Shown: in pieces, positions 1-8,417 of the stretch | How positions within the stretch are numbered: position 1 is the stretch's first letter | Layout of the letters: every line of letters begins with the position of its first letter | Source of the DNA: Pandoraea terrae | Lineage (GTDB): Bacteria; Pseudomonadota; Gammaproteobacteria; Burkholderiales; Burkholderiaceae | Direction: 5' to 3' | DNA: 64,000 nucleotides | Assembly (NCBI RefSeq): GCF_902459695.1 | Contig: NZ_CABPRZ010000009.1 | Span: forward strand, 124,001 to 188,000 | Made by a program: the position numbers and the translations under genes | Notes under the pieces: model-generated | Told to the model about the DNA's origin: nothing | The model's input: the letters and a program-made list of their open reading frames with translations, nothing else | The model's database searches: none

Positions 1-74
1 ATCCAATTCCCGTGGCGTTGCATCCACAGTCCGACGCGCGGCACAAACGCGGGGACGGGAACCGCGATGCTCAT
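1..74 (-). CDS. ftrD: FtrD-like polyferredoxin, N-terminal fragment
   Basis: Only the first 24 codons lie in the window; the gene runs off the left edge. The start ATG (72-74) overlaps the stop of the FTR1 permease gene in an ATGA arrangement, so the two are translationally coupled. The visible peptide begins MSIAVPVPAFVPRVG and shows no domain by itself. The call rests on context: in FtrABCD systems such as that of Bordetella the fourth gene after P19, cupredoxin and permease encodes a membrane 4Fe-4S ferredoxin-like protein thought to handle electrons for iron transport. The reading frame is seen; the identity is inferred. Confidence 0.6.
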   Translation of the reverse strand, partial: MSIAVPVPAFVPRVGLWMQRHGNW

Positions 75-907
75 GCTGTCTTCGCCTGTTTGGCCGGTGC
101 GGCGGCATGGCGCAGCAGGCCCCAGATGAAGACCCAGTACACGGCGTAGACGACCAGGTTCATCAAGGCCGGATGGGCGCGATAGCCGGTCAGGATGGCG
201 ACCAGATTGCCAAACGGGCTGGCGTCATCGAGCAGTGCCGACATATTCCACACCTGATCGACGATCGGTGGCACCAGATCGAGCGATATCAGCTTGTCGA
301 GACCGAACATCAGCAGGCCGGCCGCCAGGAACAGCAGCATGATTTCCGTGACCTTGAAGAACAGGCGCCACGAGAAAATCCTGCCCCCCAGTTGCAGCAA
401 CCAGAAGGTGAGGATCGCAAGACCAAGGCCAATCAGCACGGCGAGCCACAGCGACATCGGCACACTGCCGGACTGGCCGAAACCGATGCCATATAGGAAG
501 ATGGCCGTCTCGCTGCCTTCGCGCGCGATGGCCAGCGCCACCAGCACCAGCACGCCCCACCAGTTGGCGTCGTCGTGACTCTTCTTGAGGGACGACTCCA
601 TGTCACGCTTGAGCGTGCGGCCGTGCCGTCGCATCCAGAACACCATCTGCACGATCAGCACGGCGGCGACCAGCACCATCGCGGTCTGGAAATAATCCTG
701 CGCATCGCCCGACAGCACCTCGGTGAAACCCACCAACGCAGCGCCGAGACCGACAGCGGCAAGAACGCCGATGGCAACACCGGCCCACAGGTACGGCAAT
801 CCCTTGCGCGCGCCGTGCTCGGGATTGGCCAGCCAGGCGTGGAGAATGCCGGCGACCAACAATGCCTCGACGCTTTCGCGCCAGACGATGAACATGACCT
901 GACCCAT
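71..907 (-). CDS. ftrC: FTR1-family iron permease (FtrC)
   Basis: A 278-residue inner-membrane permease of the OFeT/FTR1 family that moves iron across the cytoplasmic membrane. It carries both family REXXE signatures: RESVE at residues 10-14 and REGSE at 129-133, each in a hydrophobic helix, with about seven predicted membrane segments. The acidic REXXE residues are the expected iron ligands. It lies third in a minus-strand operon after a P19-like protein and a cupredoxin-like protein, which is the ftrABCD order. In such systems the periplasmic partners supply and oxidise ferrous iron before permeation. Expression is probably iron-controlled from the candidate Fur box upstream of ftrA. Confidence 0.93.
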   Translation of the reverse strand: MGQVMFIVWRESVEALLVAGILHAWLANPEHGARKGLPYLWAGVAIGVLAAVGLGAALVGFTEVLSGDAQDYFQTAMVLVAAVLIVQMVFWMRRHGRTLKRDMESSLKKSHDDANWWGVLVLVALAIAREGSETAIFLYGIGFGQSGSVPMSLWLAVLIGLGLAILTFWLLQLGGRIFSWRLFFKVTEIMLLFLAAGLLMFGLDKLISLDLVPPIVDQVWNMSALLDDASPFGNLVAILTGYRAHPALMNLVVYAVYWVFIWGLLRHAAAPAKQAKTA

Positions 908-983
908 CGAATTACCCCTACTAGTTCGCTACCTGCGCGGTCGTATTCGACGATCCGCGCCCTCGCTAAAAGCCATACCCGAC

Positions 984-1331
984 TTACTTGGCGACAATCA
1001 CGCCCTGTGCGGTCTGCATGTGAAAATCGTCAAAGAACTTGTACTCGCCCGGTTGCAGCGGTGCGATCACGACAAACGACTGTGCCCCCGGCGCGAGCAC
1101 CTTTTCCTTGCGCAGCTGAATACTCTCGAACTCCACGGCCGAGGTGCCCGTGTTGAACACTTCGATCTTGATACGCGTGCCGGCCGGCACTTCGATGCGC
1201 GCCGGATTGAGCACGCCGTCCTTCATTTCCAGCTTGAAAGTCGGCAGGTCGGCGGCGTGCGCCGGCGCCAAACCGCCCAATGCGAACAGGGCTGCGGTCG
1301 TCGACACGAGGCGCGCGATGCGCTGATTCAT
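984..1331 (-). CDS. ftrB: Periplasmic cupredoxin-like protein (FtrB)
   Basis: A 115-residue protein with a Sec signal peptide ending near residue 26 (APAHA-A) and a single cupredoxin-like domain, including the C-terminal FFDDFHMQTAQGVIV stretch that supplies His and Met ligand candidates. FtrB of Bordetella is proposed to oxidise ferrous iron during uptake through the permease. It sits between ftrA (62-nt gap) and ftrC (76-nt gap) on the same strand. Domain and location are seen in the sequence; the oxidase role is known or proposed for the family, not demonstrable here. Confidence 0.88.
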   Translation of the reverse strand: MNQRIARLVSTTAALFALGGLAPAHAADLPTFKLEMKDGVLNPARIEVPAGTRIKIEVFNTGTSAVEFESIQLRKEKVLAPGAQSFVVIAPLQPGEYKFFDDFHMQTAQGVIVAK

Positions 1332-1393
1332 TCATCCACTCCAAACGAAAACAGCGCTGGCCAATGGCCAACGCTGCAGTACATGCGGGTCGC

Positions 1394-1933
1394 TTAGTAG
1401 CCGCCCTTCTTGCCGACACCGGCGAACGTGAAATCATAGCTGGTCTGGAACGGCTTGAACCACGGGCCCACGCCGGTTTCCTTGTCGACGTGACGACCGA
1501 AATGCGTATGCGGATCGGCCGACGGCGGCTGCACGGTCAGCTTCAGCGTGTACTTGCCCGGGCCGTCGAGCTTCACGTTGTCGCCGTAGTGCGGACCATC
1601 GCTTGCGACCATCGGCATCAGATCGCCCGAGATAACCTTGTTGGAGCCGGCTTTCTTCAGTTCGTACTTCACGACCAGGGCCGGCACCCAATCGCCTTCC
1701 GCATAACCATTGGGATTGTCCTTGACGGCTTTGATGTCCGCTTCCAGATGGATATCGGACAACTCCGCCTTGCGCATCATGCCCTCGGGTTCCATCTTGA
1801 TCGGCTGCAGGTACACGGCCGCAACTTCCATGCCGTTAGCGTGCTGCGGCTTGCCGATCGGATATTCAGCAGCCTGCGCCGCAACAGCGGCGCCGGTGAG
1901 CAGCACCGCTGCCACGAGGGATTTCAAGCGCAT
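1394..1933 (-). CDS. ftrA: Periplasmic P19-type iron-binding protein (FtrA)
   Basis: A 179-residue secreted protein of the P19/Tp34 (Tpd) family. The signal peptide ends at AAQAAEYPIGK, giving a mature domain of about 158 residues, normal for the family. Metal-ligand candidates are visible: MEPEGM near residue 46, DIHLEAD near 61, and PHTHFGRH near 141. P19 proteins bind iron or copper as periplasmic dimers and feed an FTR1 permease. It is the first gene of the ftrABCD operon. The gap of about 86 nt to the next gene upstream holds a candidate Fur box, so iron repression is likely. Confidence 0.92.
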   Translation of the reverse strand: MRLKSLVAAVLLTGAAVAAQAAEYPIGKPQHANGMEVAAVYLQPIKMEPEGMMRKAELSDIHLEADIKAVKDNPNGYAEGDWVPALVVKYELKKAGSNKVISGDLMPMVASDGPHYGDNVKLDGPGKYTLKLTVQPPSADPHTHFGRHVDKETGVGPWFKPFQTSYDFTFAGVGKKGGY

Positions 1934-1960
1934 AGAGACTCCACGAGAATTAGAACTTAA

Positions 1961-1979
1961 TGCAAACCATTCTCAATAA
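1961..1979 (-). promoter_or_regulatory. Candidate Fur box upstream of ftrA
   Basis: Read on the minus strand this 19-mer is TTATTGAGAATGGTTTGCA. Aligned to the Fur consensus (repeats of GATAAT), about 10 of 16 core positions agree, with the best match in TTGAGAAT. It lies 28 nt upstream of the ftrA start, a position suited to repression. Match strength is moderate; the call also leans on the iron-uptake function of the operon. Confidence 0.5.
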
Positions 1980-2019
1980 GTTTAGCACTTTCATCCTGTG
2001 GAGACAAACGTTTACGGGA

Positions 2020-2481
2020 TTACGGCAGCACGCCGCCACGGTCGATCTTGCGGGCCAGCACGACCGAGGTCGTCGTTTTGGTCACGCCGTCGATGTCACC
2101 GATCTCGTCGAGCAATGCGTCGAGCTGATCGGGCGAGGCCGCGTGCAGCCATGCGACGTAGTCGAATTCGCCGCTGACCGTGCACAGCAGATGGACTTCC
2201 GGCATTTTGTTCAATCGCCGCAACACATCGCGCCCCGCACGCGGTTGCAGACTGATGCCGACACATGCCTGAAGTCCGCCGCCGGCGGCATCTTGCCCCA
2301 GTTTGACCGTGTATCCGGCGATCACGCCCGTGCGTTCGAGACGCGTCAGGCGGGCCAGGACCGTGGTACGGGCAACGCCGAGCCGCCGCGCCAGGTTGGC
2401 CGCGCTCTCCCGGGCATTTACGCGCAGCAATGCAAGCAGGTTGCGGTCAAGTTCATCGAGCGGGGCAGTGGCGAGGGTCAT
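2020..2481 (-). CDS. Lrp/AsnC-family transcriptional regulator
   Basis: A 153-residue feast/famine regulator. The N-terminal winged helix-turn-helix (LDELDRNLLALLRVNARES onward) is followed by the RAM ligand-binding domain ending in ILARKIDRGG-like sequence. The start at 2481 is chosen because AGGAG stands just upstream and it begins right before the HTH; an in-frame extension to 2598 has no family counterpart. It is divergent from a saccharopine-dehydrogenase-like gene and probably controls it, since a perfect 20-bp palindrome lies between them. Lrp-type regulators usually sense the amino acid their neighbour metabolises; the ligand here is unknown. Confidence 0.9.
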   Translation of the reverse strand: MTLATAPLDELDRNLLALLRVNARESAANLARRLGVARTTVLARLTRLERTGVIAGYTVKLGQDAAGGGLQACVGISLQPRAGRDVLRRLNKMPEVHLLCTVSGEFDYVAWLHAASPDQLDALLDEIGDIDGVTKTTTSVVLARKIDRGGVLP

Positions 2482-2528
2482 GGGGGCGCTCCTGATGGCG
2501 ACTGGCTTTGCGTTGCCAGCGATACGAT

Positions 2529-2548
2529 TCGACGAAAATTTTCGTCGA
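2529..2548. promoter_or_regulatory. Perfect 20-bp palindrome, likely Lrp/AsnC operator
   Basis: The sequence tcgacgaaaattttcgtcga is a perfect inverted repeat with an AT-rich centre, the typical layout of Lrp/AsnC sites. It sits 48 nt from the regulator start and 106 nt from the divergent dehydrogenase start, so it can serve both promoters. Confidence 0.65.
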
Positions 2549-2653
2549 TACGACAATTCTATCGGATAGTTCGACGCAATCACGCTACATTTCAACAACC
2601 CGATTCCCTAGAATCGAAGCATCGACAACACGCAACATTCAAGGGAGACCAAC

Positions 2654-3751
2654 ATGAAGAAAATCGCCCTTCTCGGCGCCGGTCACATCGGGCAAACCAT
2701 CGCCCGGCTGCTGCATGACAGCGCAGACTACCGTGTCACTGTATTCGACCGCAGCGCACAAGCGCTCGCGCGCGTCGCGCCGCACGCCGACGCGGTGTTG
2801 ACGCTGCCCGGCAGCGATGCACCGGCCTTGCGCCAGGCGCTCGCCGGTCATGACGCCGTGATCAACGCCCTGCCATACACCATGGCGACGAGCGCGGCCA
2901 CGGCAGCCGTCGCGGCCGGTTGTCACTATTTCGACCTGACGGAAGACGTCGCCGCCACCCACGCCATCGCGCAACTTGCCGAAGGCGCGAATACGGCGTT
3001 GATGCCGCAGTGCGGTCTCGCCCCCGGTTTCATCGCGATCGCCGCGCATCATCTCGCCGCGACGTTCGACGAGGTGGAATCGGTCAAGATGCGTGTGGGC
3101 GCGCTCCCGGCATTCCCCACCAACGCGTTGAAATACAACCTGACATGGAGCGTCGACGGGCTCATCAACGAGTATTGCCAGCCGTGCGAGGCCATTCGCG
3201 ACGGTGTGCGGCTCACCGTGCAGCCGCTTGAGGACCTCGAACATTTCTCGCTCGACGGCGTCGAGTACGAAGCCTTCAACACGTCCGGCGGTCTCGGCAC
3301 GCTGTGCGAAACACTGGCGGGCCGCGTACGCGATCTCGACTACAAGTCGGTGCGTTACCCGGGGCATGGCGCGTTGATGAAAGTATTACTCAGTGAGTTG
3401 CGCCTGAAGGACGATCAGGAAACGCTCAAGACGATACTCAAGCGCTCGGTGCCGAGCACATTGCAGGACGTGGTGCTGGTATTCGTGGTGGTCAGCGGCC
3501 TGCGCAGTGGCGTGCTCACGCAGGAAGTCTTTGCGCGCAAGATCTTCGCGGAGCGCAACAACGGACATAGCGCGAGTGCGATTCAGATCACGACCGCCTC
3601 CGCCGTGTGCGCGGCCGTCGACATGTTCTTTGGCGGCCAACTGCCCGCGCACGGCTTCATCCGCCAGGAGCAGATCGCCCTGCCTGACTTCCTCGCCAAC
3701 CGTTTCGGCCAGGTGTACGCGCATTCCACCCGTATCGAGTCGCTGTCGTAA
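2654..3751 (+). CDS. Saccharopine dehydrogenase-like NAD(P)-dependent oxidoreductase
   Basis: A 365-residue enzyme with an N-terminal Rossmann fold (MKKIALLGAGHIGQTIARLL, GxGxxG at residues 8-13) and a saccharopine dehydrogenase C-terminal half. The conserved LMPQCGLAPGF block lies near residue 116. The length resembles lysine 6-dehydrogenase and related single-domain members rather than bifunctional saccharopine enzymes. A GGGAG ribosome site precedes the ATG. The divergent Lrp/AsnC regulator suggests an amino-acid substrate, perhaps lysine or another basic amino acid, but the substrate cannot be read from sequence. The gene appears monocistronic; the next gene is convergent. Confidence 0.82.
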   Translation: MKKIALLGAGHIGQTIARLLHDSADYRVTVFDRSAQALARVAPHADAVLTLPGSDAPALRQALAGHDAVINALPYTMATSAATAAVAAGCHYFDLTEDVAATHAIAQLAEGANTALMPQCGLAPGFIAIAAHHLAATFDEVESVKMRVGALPAFPTNALKYNLTWSVDGLINEYCQPCEAIRDGVRLTVQPLEDLEHFSLDGVEYEAFNTSGGLGTLCETLAGRVRDLDYKSVRYPGHGALMKVLLSELRLKDDQETLKTILKRSVPSTLQDVVLVFVVVSGLRSGVLTQEVFARKIFAERNNGHSASAIQITTASAVCAAVDMFFGGQLPAHGFIRQEQIALPDFLANRFGQVYAHSTRIESLS

Positions 3752-3815
3752 CGCGTGCGGCGTCCGCCATGCGCGCTGCCGGACCGGCGCGCGCGGGCAA
3801 ATGACCCGCCGGGTG

Positions 3816-5357
3816 TCAGGCGAGCGCCCGATCGCGCAACGTGAATACCGCGACGGCGGCACGCAGCGATCCGGCCTGTGCCGCAAGGGATTGCGTGGCG
3901 GCGGATGCCTCTTCGACAAGCGCGGCATTCTGCTGCGTGACTTCGTCCATCTGCGAGACGGCCGTGTTGACCTGTTCGATGCCGGTGCTTTGTTCATGCG
4001 AGGCCGTCGATATCGCTGCGACAATGGCCGCCAGACGTTGCACGGCATCGACAACCGTCCGGATCGTGCCGCTCGCGTTGTCGACGAGCGCGGTCCCGTC
4101 CTCGACACGCGCGGCCGACTGTTCGATGAGCGTCTTGATTTCGCGCGCGGCGGTAGAGCTGCGCTGCGCAAGCGCCCTTACCTCGCCCGCGACCACGGCA
4201 AAACCGCGCCCCTGCTCGCCGGCCCGCGCCGCTTCCACCGCCGCATTGAGCGCCAGAATATTGGTCTGGAATGCAATGCTGTCGATCACGGCAATGATTT
4301 CGCCGACCTTGGCCGAACTCGCCGATATCCCCTGCATCGTGTCGACCACGCGTCCCATGATGCCGCCGCCGCTTGCCGCCGTGCGGGACGCCTCGCCGGC
4401 AAGCGCCGACGCTTGCCGGGCGTTCTCGGCCGACTGACGCACCGTCGCTGTCAGTTGCTCCATGCTCGCCGCCGTCTCCTGCAGCGACGCCGCCTGCTCT
4501 TCGGTACGTGTCGACAGATTGAGATTGCCCGCGGCGATCTGCCCGCTGGCCGACGCCACAGCCTCCGCGTTCTGCCGCACATGGCCGACGACGTCCGACA
4601 GCTTCTCCTGCATGGCTCTCAGGGCGATCAAAAGCTCGCCGATCTCGTCGCGCCCTTTCGCCTCGAAATCGAGTGACAGATCGCCTTTGGCCACCGCTTG
4701 CGCGCAGTGCAATGCATTTCGCAATGGGCGCGACACCGTGCGGCTGAACAGCACGCCGCCAATCATCGCCGTGACGAACACGACGAACATGAGCAGGAGG
4801 CTGACGATCGTCGCATCACCGGCGTCTGCGGCGGCCTTGGCCGACACGCCCGCGCTGTCTTCCGCGATTTTGCGCGCGGCACGTTCGAGCAGTGTTGCCG
4901 GTTCTCGGTCCATCCCCGCGACTTGGGCATCGCCGACGGAGGGGTTGAAGCCTGCCGCCTGAAATGCGGCGAACCCCTTGCGGTATCCCTGCCCCATCAC
5001 GGTGTGCGCCTGGGCGAATTGCCTCACCAGCGTTCGACTCTCACCTTCGGGCAGTTTGGCCGTCAGGTCGGCAGCCATCGCGCCAACCCGTTGCTCGCGT
5101 GACCGGAACGCCTGCCAGTGCTTGTCGAGCTTCGCCGGATCCTTGCCGCGCAACAACGTGTCCTTCCATTCCTGTACCTGCACCTTGAATTCGGTGAGCA
5201 TGACGGCCACGGCGCGTTCGGCAGCCATGTTGTCCTGTACGGTGGTGCGGTAGACATCAATGGATTGGTTCAGCGTGTAGATGCCGTACAAGGCACCCGA
5301 GGCGATCAGGACCAGCGCGGACGCAAATGCGAGAGGAAGTTTCAGGCTGAGCTTCAT
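3816..5357 (-). CDS. Methyl-accepting chemotaxis protein
   Basis: A 513-residue chemoreceptor. One membrane helix spans residues 7-29, a periplasmic four-helix-bundle-like sensor follows to about 190, a second helix ([19 protein letters not shown]) leads into a HAMP domain, and the cytoplasmic signalling domain carries the classic hairpin tip [20 protein letters not shown]. It signals through CheW/CheA, none of which is nearby. No C-terminal NWETF-like CheR tether is present. The start at 5357 puts the first helix at the N-terminus; an upstream in-frame ATG at 5480 would add a non-hydrophobic arginine-rich leader. Ligand unknown. Confidence 0.93.
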   Translation of the reverse strand: MKLSLKLPLAFASALVLIASGALYGIYTLNQSIDVYRTTVQDNMAAERAVAVMLTEFKVQVQEWKDTLLRGKDPAKLDKHWQAFRSREQRVGAMAADLTAKLPEGESRTLVRQFAQAHTVMGQGYRKGFAAFQAAGFNPSVGDAQVAGMDREPATLLERAARKIAEDSAGVSAKAAADAGDATIVSLLLMFVVFVTAMIGGVLFSRTVSRPLRNALHCAQAVAKGDLSLDFEAKGRDEIGELLIALRAMQEKLSDVVGHVRQNAEAVASASGQIAAGNLNLSTRTEEQAASLQETAASMEQLTATVRQSAENARQASALAGEASRTAASGGGIMGRVVDTMQGISASSAKVGEIIAVIDSIAFQTNILALNAAVEAARAGEQGRGFAVVAGEVRALAQRSSTAAREIKTLIEQSAARVEDGTALVDNASGTIRTVVDAVQRLAAIVAAISTASHEQSTGIEQVNTAVSQMDEVTQQNAALVEEASAATQSLAAQAGSLRAAVAVFTLRDRALA

Positions 5358-5593
5358 GGGGCGTTCGAGGTGCGGGAAATTCGCGCGCAGCGGGTCCGGT
5401 ACAGCCCGGGCCCGGCGTGGCGCGGCGCATCTTCTCATGCCGACGTTGCGCCCATGTGAGCGGTGGGGAAATTCCAACATAGGCAGTGCGGACTATAGCG
5501 GTACGCTGGCAGGTGTGCTCAGTCGGCAAAAGGACGTGGTGCCAGGGACGCATGGAGAAACTTGTCACCTAACGGTTTTCCCGCCTTTAATAA

Positions 5594-5613
5594 ACGAATA
5601 AGGACGAATAAGG
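5594..5613 (+). repeat. Tandem 10-bp repeat in ABC operon leader
   Basis: The decamer acgaataagg occurs twice back to back, immediately 5' of the AAGGAGG ribosome site (5616-5622) of the ABC ATPase gene. A third partial copy (acaagg) merges into the Shine-Dalgarno region. It looks like a recent slip duplication in the leader. Confidence 0.7.
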
Positions 5614-5627
5614 ACAAGGAGGCCGCC

Positions 5628-6458
5628 GTGGCCGTCACACGCTTCCAGAGCACTCCGGGCATCGGGGTCGACAGGATGGCCAATACCGCCGACGCCATGC
5701 CCGGGGTGCCCGCGCCGCTGCTTGCGATCGATCGCGTGACACTCCAGTACAAGACCGACAGCTTCCTGGTCACTGCCGCTGCCCGGGTCAGTTTCAACGT
5801 CTATCCGGCGGATCGGTTCATTTTGCTGGGGCCGTCGGGCTGCGGCAAGTCGACCTTGCTCAAAGCCATCGGCGGCTATCTTCAGCCAGTGGAGGGCGCG
5901 ATTCGCCTGCACGGCCAGATTGTCACGCAGCCGGGGCCGGACCGCATGATGGTGTTCCAGGAATTCGACCAGTTGCTGCCGTGGAAAACCGTCCGGCAAA
6001 ACGTCGAGTTCGCGCTGAAGGCGAGCCGGCGTCTTCGCGGCGCCGAAGCGGCCGAGCGCGCGGCGCACTACATCGAGAAAGTTGGACTCGCAACGTTTGC
6101 CGACAGTTATCCCCATACCTTGTCGGGCGGCATGAAGCAACGCGTTTCGATTGCACGCGGCATGGCGATGGAACCGGACGTACTGTTGATGGATGAGCCG
6201 TTTGCCGCGCTCGATGCCCTCACGCGCCGCAAAATGCAGGACGAACTGCTGCGGCTGTGGGACGACACCCGGTTTACCGTACTGTTTGTTACGCACTCGA
6301 TCGAGGAAGCGGTTCGCGTCGGCACGCGTATCCTGCTTTTGTCGCCGTCCCCGGGGCAGGTCAAGGCCGAACTCAACAGTATCGCCCCCGAAGACCGGGG
6401 GACTGCGCGCCAGAGCGCGCTCGAGGCGCACATCGATCACCTGTTGTTCGCCCAGTAG
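5628..6458 (+). CDS. NitT/TauT-type ABC transporter ATP-binding protein
   Basis: A 276-residue ATPase of the SsuB/TauB/NrtD group. Walker A is GPSGCGKST, the ABC signature is LSGGMKQR, Walker B is VLLMDEPFAALD, with the H-loop in VTHSIEEA. I choose the GTG start at 5628 because AAGGAGG stands 5 nt upstream; an in-frame ATG at 5562 lacks a ribosome site and would read through the leader repeat. It is the first gene of a three-gene importer operon followed within 9 nt by the permease. The family energises uptake of sulfonates, nitrate, taurine, thiamin precursors and similar anions; the substrate here is not determined. Confidence 0.9.
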   Translation: MAVTRFQSTPGIGVDRMANTADAMPGVPAPLLAIDRVTLQYKTDSFLVTAAARVSFNVYPADRFILLGPSGCGKSTLLKAIGGYLQPVEGAIRLHGQIVTQPGPDRMMVFQEFDQLLPWKTVRQNVEFALKASRRLRGAEAAERAAHYIEKVGLATFADSYPHTLSGGMKQRVSIARGMAMEPDVLLMDEPFAALDALTRRKMQDELLRLWDDTRFTVLFVTHSIEEAVRVGTRILLLSPSPGQVKAELNSIAPEDRGTARQSALEAHIDHLLFAQ

Positions 6459-6467
6459 GAGATTCTC

Positions 6468-7337
6468 ATGAAACCTGTCACCCCCGTGGTGCGGCCCGAA
6501 ATCCTGCTGGCGCCGGCGCATGCCGAGCTGTCGTCGGTACAGCGCCCGTTGTCACCACTCGAATCCCTGTATCGCCTCGGCTGGATCCGCAAAACGGTCA
6601 TCCTGCTGGTGCTGGCACTGATCTGGGAAGTCTATGGCCGTTGGCTCGACAACCCCTTGTTGTTTCCCAGCTTCAGCGAGACGGTGAGCGCGTTCCTCTC
6701 CGGCGTCGGTAGCGGCGTCCTGCTGGAACGCGCCGGCGTGTCCCTCAAGACCTTGCTGGTCGGCTACGGCATCGGCATCGCGCTGGCCGCGACGCTGACC
6801 ACCATTGCGATCAGTTCCCGACTTGGCAATGACTTTCTGGAAACGCTCACCTCGATGTTCAATCCGCTGCCCGCGATTGCGTTGCTGCCGCTGGCACTGA
6901 TCTGGTTTGGCCTGGGTACCGGCAGCGTCATCTTCGTACTGGTGCACTCGGTGCTGTGGGCGGTGGCGCTGAACACCTACAGCGGCTTTCGCGCAGTGTC
7001 CGTTACCCTGCGCATGGTCGGCCAGAACTATGGCTTGAAGCGCTTTGCGCTGGTGCGCTCGATCCTGATCCCGGCCGCATTTCCCAGTATTCTGACGGGC
7101 CTCAAAGTTGGCTGGGCATTCGCCTGGCGCACGTTGCTGGCAGCCGAACTCATGTTCGGCGTATTGTCCGGGTCCGGTGGCCTGGGCTGGTATATCTTTG
7201 AGAACCGCAACCGACTCGAGACCGCCAACGTGTTCTCCGGCCTGTTCTTTGTGATCATGATCGGCCTGTTGGTGGAAAATCTGCTGTTCGCAAATATCGA
7301 GAAACGCACGCTGCAGCGCTGGGGTATGCAGCAATGA
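6468..7337 (+). CDS. NitT/TauT-type ABC transporter permease
   Basis: A 289-residue inner-membrane permease of the BPD_transp_1 family with about six membrane helices. The EAA-like cytoplasmic loop appears near residues 180-215 (MVGQNYGLKRFALVRSILI), as in SsuC and TauC. It pairs with the ATPase encoded 9 nt upstream and the solute-binding protein encoded downstream. The N-terminal 45 residues before the first helix are polar and carry a second-gene style leader. Substrate specificity rests with the binding protein. Confidence 0.9.
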   Translation: MKPVTPVVRPEILLAPAHAELSSVQRPLSPLESLYRLGWIRKTVILLVLALIWEVYGRWLDNPLLFPSFSETVSAFLSGVGSGVLLERAGVSLKTLLVGYGIGIALAATLTTIAISSRLGNDFLETLTSMFNPLPAIALLPLALIWFGLGTGSVIFVLVHSVLWAVALNTYSGFRAVSVTLRMVGQNYGLKRFALVRSILIPAAFPSILTGLKVGWAFAWRTLLAAELMFGVLSGSGGLGWYIFENRNRLETANVFSGLFFVIMIGLLVENLLFANIEKRTLQRWGMQQ

Positions 7338-7389
7338 CGGTCGCGCTGGCACTACCCGCATGAATATCCTCATCACCGGAGACAAGCTC

Positions 7390-8406
7390 ATGACCCGCCG
7401 CCTTTTTTCCCGTTTGCTTCTGGCCCTGACGCTAGGCGCGTTGGCGCTCACCAACGTCGCCCACGCCGAAGTCTCCACGGTGAGGCTGTCGCACGGCTTC
7501 GGCATTCTTTACCTGCCGCTAATGATAATGCGCGACCAACATCTGGTCGAAAAGCATGCCAAGCAGATGGGGCTGGGCGACGTGAAATCGGAATGGTCCG
7601 TGATCGATGGCGGGAATTTGATCAATGACGCAGTGCTGGCCGGGAATATCGACGTTGCCGGCACGGGCGCGGCCGGCTTCGTAACGCTGTGGGCGAAGGC
7701 GCACAACGTTCCCCGCTCTGCGGTCATCGGTCTCGGCGCGATGAGCACGGGTTCGGTGTGGCTCAACACGAACAATCCCAACGTCAAATCCCTGAAGGAT
7801 TTCACTGCGAAGGACAAGATCGCCCTACCGGGCACCAAAACCACGGCGCTTGCGGTGTTGCTGGAAATGGCCGTGGCCAAGACCTTCGGGGCTGAAAACT
7901 ATGCCAGGCTCGATCCGATGACCGTGACGCTTAGCCATCCGGAAGCGGTCGCTTCACTGTTATCAGGCAAGACCGAGGTGACTGCACATTTCGCGTCGCC
8001 ACCGTTTTCGTATCAGGAGTTGAAGGATCCGAAGATCCGGCGCGTTCTCAATTCGACGGAAGTGCTCGGTCCGTTGACGGTCAACATGGTGTTCGCATCG
8101 AAACGGTTCGCCGACCAAAACCCAAAGCTCGTCAAAGCCATCATGGCGGCTCAGGAAGAGGCCAACGCATATATTCAAAAGGATCGGAAGGGCGCCGCCG
8201 AAGCGTATTTGCGCATGTCAAAAATCAAGTTGTCACAGGATGAGGTCGAGCAGGTGTTGGCCGATCCCGATACGCGGTTTTCGACCGCACCCAACGGCAT
8301 CATGCAAATTGCACAGTTCATGAAACGCACGGGCACGATCTCGATCACTCCGGCGAAATGGCAAGATCTGTTTGTGGCGGATTTCGCAGGCCGAGAAGGC
8401 AGCTGA
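7390..8406 (+). CDS. NMT1/SsuA-like ABC transporter substrate-binding protein
   Basis: A 338-residue periplasmic binding protein. The start at 7390 follows a GGAGA ribosome site and yields a clean signal peptide (MTRRLFSRLLLALTLGALAL, cleavage after AHA). An ATG 30 nt upstream is less well placed. The mature protein is a type II periplasmic fold of the NMT1/THI5/SsuA group, with the GNIDVAGTGAAGFVTLW segment that lines the ligand cleft. Together with the upstream ATPase and permease it forms a complete importer. Likely ligands for the family are sulfonates, aromatic or heterocyclic anions; nothing in the neighbourhood decides between them. Confidence 0.88.
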   Translation: MTRRLFSRLLLALTLGALALTNVAHAEVSTVRLSHGFGILYLPLMIMRDQHLVEKHAKQMGLGDVKSEWSVIDGGNLINDAVLAGNIDVAGTGAAGFVTLWAKAHNVPRSAVIGLGAMSTGSVWLNTNNPNVKSLKDFTAKDKIALPGTKTTALAVLLEMAVAKTFGAENYARLDPMTVTLSHPEAVASLLSGKTEVTAHFASPPFSYQELKDPKIRRVLNSTEVLGPLTVNMVFASKRFADQNPKLVKAIMAAQEEANAYIQKDRKGAAEAYLRMSKIKLSQDEVEQVLADPDTRFSTAPNGIMQIAQFMKRTGTISITPAKWQDLFVADFAGREGS

Positions 8407-8417
8407 GTCAGCGGCAC

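Noticed and set aside
5481-5627. Possible riboswitch in the leader of the NitT/TauT-type ABC operon
   Set aside because: I looked for thiamin-pyrophosphate and SAM riboswitch core sequences and saw none; only a tandem decamer is visible.
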